A DNA stretch of 6,145 bases. It comes from a bacterium. Its GTDB lineage: Bacteria > Bacillota > Clostridia > Oscillospirales > Acutalibacteraceae. Below, piece by piece: positions 1-4,670 of this stretch. The stretch's first letter is position 1, and every line of letters begins with the position of its first letter. The stretch is taken from positions 1 to 6,145 of the forward strand of contig JAHLBL010000106.1 in the NCBI GenBank assembly GCA_020625635.1, in the 5' to 3' direction. A program made the position numbers and the translations under genes. A model generated the notes under the pieces. The model made no database searches. It was not told where the DNA came from and saw only the letters and a program-made list of their open reading frames with translations.

Positions 1-660
1 TTATGCGGAGGCACGGGGTTGTATGTTGATTCTTTCCTGAATGGCATCGACTTTATAGACAACAGCAGCAATGACGTTATCCGCAAAGACTTAGAGCTTA
101 TGGCTGAGGAAAAAGGCATCGATTTTATGCTGGAGAAGCTCGCGTCCTTTGATCCGACTTCCGCCGAGAAGCTCGAGGAGCAAAAGAATCTTAAAAGGAT
201 CATAAGAGCGATTGAGTTTTATATGGTCACGGGAATCACCATCAGTGAGCAGAACGAAAAAAGCAGACTGATAAATTCCAAATACGAGCATATTATTATC
301 GGTCTGACTGCAAGTGACAGACAGTATCTTTATGACAGAATAAATAAAAGAGTAGACCGAATGATTGAACAGGGCTTGGTCGAGGAGGCAAGGGAAGTTT
401 TATCCTCAAGTCTCAGCGACACGTCATCCAAAGCTATCGGCTACAAGCAGCTTATCCCATATTTTAACGGAACAGAGGAGCTTGAAGCCTGCGTTGAACG
501 TATTAAAATGGAGACCAGACGTTACGCCAAGCGCCAGCTTACGTGGTTTAAGCGCAACGAGAATATCATTTGGATAAATATTGATGAATGTAATACCGAC
601 GCTGATATTGCGCAATACGCTAAAAAGTTAATCTGCGACAGAGGTTTTTTGAATGGATAA
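1..660 (+). CDS. miaA: tRNA dimethylallyltransferase MiaA (5' truncated by window edge)
   Basis: MiaA transfers a dimethylallyl group from DMAPP to N6 of A37 in tRNAs that read UNN codons, the first step toward ms2i6A; it is cytosolic. The frame is open from base 1 and ends at TAA 658-660, giving 219 visible residues. The first residues read LCGGTGLYVDSFLNG, the family's GGTGLY segment, so the gene enters from outside and roughly 90-100 N-terminal residues with the P-loop are missing (family length about 310). Other family blocks seen: KRIIRAIEFY (about residues 65-74), GLTASDRQYLYDRINKRVDRM (about 101-121), AIGYKQLIPYFNG (about 145-157) and the C-terminal TRRYAKRQLTWFKR (172-185). The TTG at 19 lies inside the GGTGLY motif and is not a start. 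One oddity is that the usual His-Pro-Asn-Asp/Asn stretch before the R..RA.E motif reads EEQKN. The last 8 bp overlap the next gene. Confidence 0.95.
   Translation, partial: LCGGTGLYVDSFLNGIDFIDNSSNDVIRKDLELMAEEKGIDFMLEKLASFDPTSAEKLEEQKNLKRIIRAIEFYMVTGITISEQNEKSRLINSKYEHIIIGLTASDRQYLYDRINKRVDRMIEQGLVEEAREVLSSSLSDTSSKAIGYKQLIPYFNGTEELEACVERIKMETRRYAKRQLTWFKRNENIIWINIDECNTDADIAQYAKKLICDRGFLNG
641..655 (+). promoter_or_regulatory. Ribosome-binding site and start of the HlyD-like gene inside miaA
   Basis: GAGG at 641-644 lies 8 bases before ATG 653, within the last codons of miaA. The start and the miaA stop (658-660) overlap, so ribosomes finishing miaA are placed at this start, which favours translational coupling. 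This supports ATG 653 over later internal starts, because only this start retains the short basic N-terminus and full membrane segment. Confidence 0.6.
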
Positions 661-1948
661 ATTATTATTTAAAAGAATTATAATAGCACTGCTGGCGTTA
701 CTTGTAATCTCGTATCTCGTTTATCTTTTTATGGGCGCAAAGTTCGGCAACAGTGTTGAAACCGAAGAAGCGGTTTACACAACCGTTTCCGATGTAATAT
801 ATTCACGAGGTTATATCATAAGGGACGAGTCCTACCTTTCAAATGACCAAAAGGGCGTTCTATCGTATAATGTCAGCGACGGCGACAAGATAAGCGTAGG
901 ACAGAATATCGCCGATATTTACAGCAACGAAAAGGATGCTTTAACTCACCAGAAGATTAAAAAGCTTGACAGCCGTATTGACAGACTGAAAACTCTCAGC
1001 GAGTCTTACTACAAAAACAGTATAAGTCTGGAGACGGTAGACAGCCAGATCGGGAACAATCTCTTCTCAATAATGAGTGACGTCACAAACGGCAACCTAA
1101 TGAAAGCCAAATCCCGCTCCGATAATCTTTTGATGACGGTATGTGAGCGTCAGCTTATAACGGGGGATGTAAAGGACTTTTCATCAAAAATATCCGAGCT
1201 GAAAAAGCAAAAAAGCAAGCTTGAAGCAGAGAGCTCGGATGTTATCGGCTCGCTGTCCTCGGATACCGCCGGTTATTTTATTTCTTATACCGACGGATAT
1301 GAAAATTCATTTGATTACAATTCGCCTAAAAGAATCACTGTAAAAAAGCTCGCGAAAGCTAAACCGCAAAAGGTTTCGAAAAACATCATCGGACGTGTTG
1401 TAGCGAATCCCGTGTGGTATATTGCATGCGAAATCACTCCCGACGACGTTATCAGTCTTTCTAAGATTCAGAGCCTCGGCGAGAAAATCTATGTCAATAT
1501 GCCGTCCGTTACCAATGTCAGCATTCCGACCACGATTTATTCTATTAATCAGGATGACCCAGGGAAAAACGGCGTATTGATATTGAGCTGTGATTATATG
1601 AACAATTATATCGCGGGCGCAAGAAACGAGGATGTTGAAATCACCGCAATCTCATACAGCGGATTGAAGGTTTCAAAACGCGCGGTTCATGAGGGCGTCG
1701 TCGAAAAACGCATCAAACATAAGGACGGAACCCGCGAAACTAAGACAAAACACGTTCAGGGTGTATACGTGCTTCACGGCTCGGAGCTCATATTTAAGGA
1801 GATTTCCATTATTTACTCCGCTCCCGATTATGTGCTGTGTGACGCGGAACCCGCAGAGGGCACGTTGTTCAACGGCGAAACTGTTGAACTTTACGACCAG
1901 GTTGTAATAAAAGGAGATAATTTATATGACGGAAAAGTTATTTCGTGA
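653..1948 (+). CDS. HlyD-like single-pass membrane adaptor protein, partner unknown
   Basis: Encodes 431 residues. The start ATG 653 is preceded by GAGG (641-644) and overlaps the miaA stop by 8 bp. What is seen: a short basic N-terminus (MDKLLFKR), one hydrophobic segment at about residues 9-28, then an extracellular part. Residues about 42-92 look like the first half of a biotinyl/lipoyl-type barrel-sandwich domain (KGVLSYNVSDGDKISVGQNI). Residues about 97-195 are charged and helical with heptad-like stretches, a likely coiled-coil hairpin. About 203-235 (AGYFISYTDGYE) resembles the returning half of the lipoyl domain. The C-terminal part is beta-rich and ends with a GVYVLHGSELIFKEISI block (370-386) typical of membrane-fusion proteins. 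A Lys/Arg-rich insert lies at about 350-367. Membrane-fusion proteins normally join an ABC or other exporter, but no ATPase or permease is in view. The role is unknown; co-transcription with cell-division genes suggests envelope work. Annotation as 'HlyD family adaptor' rests on architecture only. Confidence 0.72.
   Translation: MDKLLFKRIIIALLALLVISYLVYLFMGAKFGNSVETEEAVYTTVSDVIYSRGYIIRDESYLSNDQKGVLSYNVSDGDKISVGQNIADIYSNEKDALTHQKIKKLDSRIDRLKTLSESYYKNSISLETVDSQIGNNLFSIMSDVTNGNLMKAKSRSDNLLMTVCERQLITGDVKDFSSKISELKKQKSKLEAESSDVIGSLSSDTAGYFISYTDGYENSFDYNSPKRITVKKLAKAKPQKVSKNIIGRVVANPVWYIACEITPDDVISLSKIQSLGEKIYVNMPSVTNVSIPTTIYSINQDDPGKNGVLILSCDYMNNYIAGARNEDVEITAISYSGLKVSKRAVHEGVVEKRIKHKDGTRETKTKHVQGVYVLHGSELIFKEISIIYSAPDYVLCDAEPAEGTLFNGETVELYDQVVIKGDNLYDGKVIS
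1911..1928 (+). promoter_or_regulatory. Ribosome-binding site of ylmE within the upstream gene
   Basis: A strong AAGGAG (1911-1916) sits 9 bases before ATG 1926, inside the 3' end of the HlyD-like gene whose stop is at 1946-1948. The two genes share 23 bp in different frames. The good site fixes the ylmE start and implies efficient independent initiation as well as possible coupling. Confidence 0.75.
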
Positions 1949-2648
1949 TGTTGAGTATAACTATAATTTAATTGAAGAACGCATTTCAGAGGCTGCCGCT
2001 AAAGCGGGGAAGAGCAGAGAGGATATCACTTTTCTTGCCGCTACAAAGACAGTTGACGTTGAAGTTATCAATTATGCTATTTCTCTCGGACTGAGATATA
2101 TCGGAGAAAATAAGGTTCAGGAGCTTCTCTCAAAATACGAAGGCTATAACCTTAATGACGCTTCTCTTCAGTTTATCGGTCATCTTCAGTCCAATAAAGT
2201 GCGTCAGATCGTCGGAAAAGTTGACCTTATCCAGTCTGTAGACTCGGTTAAGCTTGCTAAGGAAGTTTCACGACAGTCAGTAAAAAACAACGTGAATACC
2301 GATATCCTTATTGAAGTAAACATCGGTATGGAGGAAAATAAAAGCGGAGTTATGCCCGAAGGACTTCTCGAATTACTCGATGAAATCAAGGATTTTGAGA
2401 ATATAAAAGTCAAGGGATTGATGGCAATTCCGCCCATTTGTGATAGTAAACAAAAAATTTCTAAATTTTTCAGTAAAATGAACAAGATATTTATTGACAT
2501 TAAGGATAAAAAAATAGATAATATATCTATGGATATTCTTTCAATGGGAATGTCTGCCGATTATTACGAAGCTATTCTTGAAGGAGCCAATATGGTAAGA
2601 GTAGGTTCGTCGCTGTTCGGCGCGAGAAATTACGGAACTAATGCGTGA
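1926..2648 (+). CDS. ylmE: YggS/YlmE family pyridoxal-phosphate homeostasis protein
   Basis: Encodes 240 residues, the normal length for this cytosolic single-domain PLP-binding TIM-barrel family (fold type III, like the N-domain of alanine racemase). Members bind PLP without a known catalytic reaction and keep free PLP and linked amino/keto-acid pools in balance. Visible signatures: FLAATKTV with the PLP-binding lysine at K41, YIGENKVQE (about 58-66), FIGHLQSNKVR (about 83-93), LIEVNIGMEENKSG (about 128-141), KGLMAIPP (about 163-170) and the phosphate-binding SMGMSADYYEAI...MVRVGSSLFGAR near the C-terminus. Both flanks fit the Firmicute ylm cluster, where ylmE precedes sepF. A run of codons around residues 172-202 is much more AT-rich than the rest (15 G/C in bases 2441-2530), encoding a Lys/Ile/Asp-rich helix region. 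The stop TGA lies inside a 14-bp perfect palindrome. Confidence 0.95.
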   Translation: MTEKLFRDVEYNYNLIEERISEAAAKAGKSREDITFLAATKTVDVEVINYAISLGLRYIGENKVQELLSKYEGYNLNDASLQFIGHLQSNKVRQIVGKVDLIQSVDSVKLAKEVSRQSVKNNVNTDILIEVNIGMEENKSGVMPEGLLELLDEIKDFENIKVKGLMAIPPICDSKQKISKFFSKMNKIFIDIKDKKIDNISMDILSMGMSADYYEAILEGANMVRVGSSLFGARNYGTNA

Positions 2649-2656
2649 TATCACGC
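2643..2656. repeat. Perfect 14-bp palindrome across the ylmE stop codon
   Basis: GCGTGATATCACGC reads identically on both strands; the ylmE stop TGA is bases 2646-2648 inside it. It could be an operator half-site pair for a dimeric regulator, or in RNA a 5-bp stem (GCGTG/CACGC) with an ATAT loop. A given 14-bp palindrome is expected about once per 16 kb by chance, so finding one at the gene end is suggestive, not proof. Its 3' arm also overlaps CGCTTG (2654-2659), which can pair instead with CAAGCG (2670-2675). Confidence 0.5.
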
Positions 2657-2751
2657 TTGATAATGCGCACAAGCGCGGTTTTCTGCATTCTATTGCTCAC
2701 ATAGATGCAGTGTAATAAAAGATTTTGTGAGCGGAAAGGTAATGGATTAAT
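2649..2751 (+). promoter_or_regulatory. ylmE-sepF intergenic leader with potential structured RNA
   Basis: This is the only gap over 30 bp in the window. Seen by direct pairing: CGCTTG 2654-2659 with CAAGCG 2670-2675, competing with a GCGC-ACAA-GCGC hairpin (2665-2676) that is followed by GGTTTTCT; CTGCAT 2683-2688 with ATGCAG 2705-2710; and GCTCACA 2695-2701 with TGTGAGC 2726-2732. The last two interlock as an H-type pseudoknot (loops of 6, 3 and 15 bases) that ends two bases before the sepF ribosome-binding site AAAGG (2735-2739). A weak promoter-like pair also exists: TGTAAT (2711-2716) as -10 with a poor -35 TTCTAT at 2688-2693, 17 bases apart. The T run is too short and the stem too small for a convincing terminator. 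A regulatory role is inference. Confidence 0.35.
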
Positions 2752-2754
2752 ATG
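2735..2754 (+). promoter_or_regulatory. sepF ribosome-binding site with a two-codon upstream ORF
   Basis: AAAGG (2735-2739) lies 12 bases before the sepF ATG 2752, slightly long. Between them is ATG-GAT-TAA (2742-2750), a minimal Met-Asp-stop reading frame ending one base before the sepF start. It sits only two bases after AAAGG, too close for normal initiation, so it may be a chance occurrence. Confidence 0.4.
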
Positions 2755-3213
2755 GCAAATTTTGTTGATAAGTTCAAGCGTATGTGGGACGCTCCCGACG
2801 AAGAGTACGATAACGGCTATGATGAATACGGATATGCCGAGAATGAAGAAGAGGAATATGAGGATGTTTCCTCCTCTTACAGCCAGTCTTCGTCCTCAAA
2901 GCGCAACAAGGTTGTAAACATCAGCGCTACTGCGAAACTCAAGGTAGCTATCTTCAGACCCGAGTCATTCGGCGAAGAGACAAGAGCTATTGCGGACGAG
3001 CTTATTAAGACTCACACTGTAGTTCTCAATCTTGAGGAGACAAAAAAGGATATTTCCAGAAGAATCATCGACTTCCTCAGCGGTGTTGCGTACGCTAACC
3101 GCGGAAAGATTAAGCGCGTTGCTTCCAGCACATTTATAATTATTCCCAACAACGTAGATCTCACAGGCGACGATCTTCTCGACGAGCTTGAGAACAGTGG
3201 CGTTTACTTCTGA
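2752..3213 (+). CDS. sepF: Cell division protein SepF
   Basis: SepF is an FtsZ partner that binds the inner membrane and bundles or tethers FtsZ filaments at the septum, overlapping with FtsA function. The 153-residue length matches the family. Domains: an amphipathic N-terminal membrane-targeting helix (MANFVDKFKRMW, 1-12); a very acidic Tyr- and Ser-rich linker (about 16-52); and the SepF core from about residue 53 to the end, with KVAIFRPESFGEETRAIADELI, VVLNLEETKKDISRRIIDFLSG (about 90-111) and TFIIIPNNVDLTG (about 127-139). The glycine of DFLSG (G111) corresponds to the conserved core glycine of the family. The usual two-glycine turn that follows reads Asn-Arg-Gly here. The gene sits between ylmE and ylmH as in the Firmicute cluster; its stop overlaps the ylmH start, so the two are probably translated together. 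Confidence 0.95.
   Translation: MANFVDKFKRMWDAPDEEYDNGYDEYGYAENEEEEYEDVSSSYSQSSSSKRNKVVNISATAKLKVAIFRPESFGEETRAIADELIKTHTVVLNLEETKKDISRRIIDFLSGVAYANRGKIKRVASSTFIIIPNNVDLTGDDLLDELENSGVYF
3188..3213 (+). promoter_or_regulatory. sepF/ylmH overlap: alternative starts TTG 3188 and GTG 3197
   Basis: The ylmH frame has no ATG near its 5' end. Two rare starts are possible, TTG 3188 (26-bp overlap with sepF) and GTG 3197 (17-bp overlap). No proper Shine-Dalgarno sequence precedes either; the closest is GAGA at 3190-3193 before the GTG. A rare start plus a weak site inside sepF indicates low, sepF-coupled synthesis. GTG is preferred on protein alignment to remembered family N-termini. Confidence 0.6.
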
Positions 3214-3949
3214 TAAAGAAGACAAGCTTCTGTTATCCAGAGCACAGGATGCTTTAAACCTCAGTGAATTAAGACATCAGCCGACTTTCCTCGGATTTCT
3301 TAACGAGAGAGAACAATACATAATAAAGCAGAATTTTTCATACGCTGAGAGCAATATTCATTTTTACGGCGGATTCGAGGGCGCAAAACGCTCGGTTATG
3401 TGCGCCTGTGAATATGATGTTGATACTTGGGAGTATCCCGTTACTCCCGTGTATTTTAAATTTCGCAAATCCGATAATCTTACTCACAGAGATTTTCTCG
3501 GTTCACTTATGGGACTTGGTATTGAGAGGGATTATGTTGGTGATATTATTGTTTGTGAGGATTGTGCTGTTTGCTTCCTGAAGAGCGAAATCGCCGATTA
3601 TGTAAAGTCGCAGATTTCAAAAATCGGACGCGCAGGCGTGACTATTGTCACGGAAAAGGAATGTTCAATTGATTATTCCGATAATATTGAAACTGTAAAT
3701 TATACTGTTTCATCCATGCGTCTTGATGTTATAATCGCGGCGATCAAAGGTCTTTCGCGCGAAAAAACAGCTGCGTTTATTCTGTCAGGCAATGTTTTTG
3801 TTAATTACGCAGAGGTTAAAAATGTCAGCTTGCTTTTGAAAGAGAATGATATCCTCTCCGTCAGAGGCAGCGGCAAATATATAATAAGACAACAATCAGG
3901 CACTACAAAAAAGGGTAGAATCAGACTGAATATCGATCATTACAGATAG
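3197..3949 (+). CDS. ylmH: YlmH family S4-domain RNA-binding protein
   Basis: Encodes 250 residues from GTG 3197. That start gives MAFTSDKEDKLLLSRAQDAL, matching the way family members usually begin; an in-frame TTG at 3188 would add only three residues and has no better ribosome-binding site. The first 17 bases overlap the end of sepF, and only a weak GAGA (3190-3193) precedes it, so translation probably depends on sepF. Domains: an N-terminal YlmH-specific region (FLGFLNEREQYIIKQN about 31-46; FYGGFEGAKRSVMCA about 56-70); a central block LTHRDFLGSLMGLGIERDYVGDI (about 95-117); and a C-terminal S4 RNA-binding domain (about 172-230, MRLDVIIAAIKGLSREKTAAFI then SGNVFVN) with a basic tail. The Bacillus relative binds ribosomes and has been linked to alanine tailing in ribosome-associated quality control. 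The stop TAG (3947-3949) overlaps the divIVA ribosome-binding site. Confidence 0.92.
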   Translation: MAFTSDKEDKLLLSRAQDALNLSELRHQPTFLGFLNEREQYIIKQNFSYAESNIHFYGGFEGAKRSVMCACEYDVDTWEYPVTPVYFKFRKSDNLTHRDFLGSLMGLGIERDYVGDIIVCEDCAVCFLKSEIADYVKSQISKIGRAGVTIVTEKECSIDYSDNIETVNYTVSSMRLDVIIAAIKGLSREKTAAFILSGNVFVNYAEVKNVSLLLKENDILSVRGSGKYIIRQQSGTTKKGRIRLNIDHYR

Positions 3950-3963
3950 GAGTGTAAAATATG
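3948..3963 (+). promoter_or_regulatory. divIVA ribosome-binding site overlapping the ylmH stop
   Basis: AGGAGTG (3948-3954) begins within the ylmH stop codon TAG (3947-3949) and lies about 8 bases before ATG 3961. It is the clearest Shine-Dalgarno in the downstream half of the cluster, consistent with DivIVA being needed in larger amounts than YlmH. Confidence 0.75.
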
Positions 3964-4641
3964 TTAACAATTGACGAAATCAAAGAAATATCTTTCAGAC
4001 GCGGCAGAGGCTATAAAGGCGAAGACGTTGACGCGTTTATCGATGAGGTTATCGTAACATTTGAGCAGATGAAAAAGGAGAAGTCCGACTTGATCAGAAA
4101 GATGGACATCCTCGCTACACGTGTTGAGCAGTACAGAGCCGACGAGGAAACTGTACGAAACGCGCTTCTTTCATCACAGAGAGTTGCAGACGCTTCTATC
4201 AGAGAAGCTAAGGCGAAGGCAGCTCAGATTGTTTCTGACGCGGAGGCTCAGGCTAAAGCTATGCTTAAGGAGTCAAATGCTGTTACCGCTAAGCAGAAAG
4301 AGGTTTATCTTAAGCTTCAGAGCGATTCAGTAGAGCTCAAAAAGGAGCTTGAGGCTTTGTACAACAAGCACCTCAAAACCATCGATGATCTTCCTACAGA
4401 CGCGGTTCTCGCGAGAAAAGAAGAAGAGCTTAACAAGAAGTATCCCACAACTCCCGTTGAGGAGCCGGTAGCTCAGTTCGAGGATATTGCACCCGTTAAG
4501 GAAGAACAGCCTGCCGCTCCTGCCACGGATACCTTTGAACCCGTAAGCTATACATCAAAAACCGATATGGAATACGTTTCGGATGACAGCAAGTATTCCG
4601 ACCTTAAATTCGGCGAAAACTACGACGTAGAAGCTGAATAA
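3961..4641 (+). CDS. divIVA: DivIVA family septum/pole-marking protein
   Basis: DivIVA is a coiled-coil scaffold that gathers at negatively curved membrane (septa, poles) and recruits division, wall-growth or chromosome-anchoring partners. Encodes 226 residues. The N-terminal membrane-binding domain is clear: LTIDEIKEISFRRGRGYKGEDVDAFIDEV (2-30), with F12 followed by Arg13-Arg14 in place of the membrane-inserting Phe/Arg of Bacillus, and the GYKGEDVDAFIDEV segment. A long coiled coil follows (about 31-160), Lys/Glu/Ala-rich with an Ala-rich stretch at about 76-101. From about 161 the chain is a disordered Pro/Glu/Asp-rich tail (PTTPVEEPV, PAAPATDTFEPV), closing with a more ordered-looking KYSDLKFGENYDVEAE. 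It lies between ylmH and ileS exactly as in the Firmicute cluster. Family assignment is firm; the partners of the tail are unknown. Confidence 0.93.
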   Translation: MLTIDEIKEISFRRGRGYKGEDVDAFIDEVIVTFEQMKKEKSDLIRKMDILATRVEQYRADEETVRNALLSSQRVADASIREAKAKAAQIVSDAEAQAKAMLKESNAVTAKQKEVYLKLQSDSVELKKELEALYNKHLKTIDDLPTDAVLARKEEELNKKYPTTPVEEPVAQFEDIAPVKEEQPAAPATDTFEPVSYTSKTDMEYVSDDSKYSDLKFGENYDVEAE

Positions 4642-4670
4642 TTGATAATTTTATTGGAGAGTAGATCAAA
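4642..4670 (+). promoter_or_regulatory. divIVA-ileS gap with ileS ribosome-binding site, no T-box
   Basis: The gap is 29 bp and AT-rich. GGAGAG (4656-4661) is 9 bases before ATG 4671 and serves as the ileS ribosome-binding site. There is no terminator hairpin and no room for a T-box leader, so ileS must be read from an upstream promoter. Confidence 0.7.

Noticed and set aside
19..21. TTG as a start codon for the first gene
   Set aside because: The in-frame codons before it read LCGGTG, completing the conserved GGTGLY motif of MiaA, so the gene enters from upstream of the window.
2204..2500. 98-codon open frame on the minus strand
   Set aside because: Antisense to conserved YlmE coding sequence; the Ile/Phe/Ser-rich translation is what Lys/Asn/Asp-rich codons give in reverse.
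2659..2664. GATAAT as a -10 promoter element
   Set aside because: No acceptable -35 hexamer lies 16-18 bases upstream (AACTAA at 2636-2641).
2665..2684. Intrinsic terminator after ylmE
   Set aside because: The GCGC-ACAA-GCGC stem is only four base pairs and is followed by just four T residues; too weak to call, especially as downstream genes appear to depend on read-through.
2724..2742. Resemblance of TGTGAGCGGAAAGG to a lac-type operator
   Set aside because: Only the TGTGAGCGGA part matches, the symmetric half is missing, and the segment is better explained as one arm of a local inverted repeat plus the sepF ribosome-binding site.
2705..2917. Forward reading frame beginning in the ylmE-sepF gap
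   Set aside because: It runs into sepF in the wrong frame, encodes no recognisable protein and has no ribosome-binding site.
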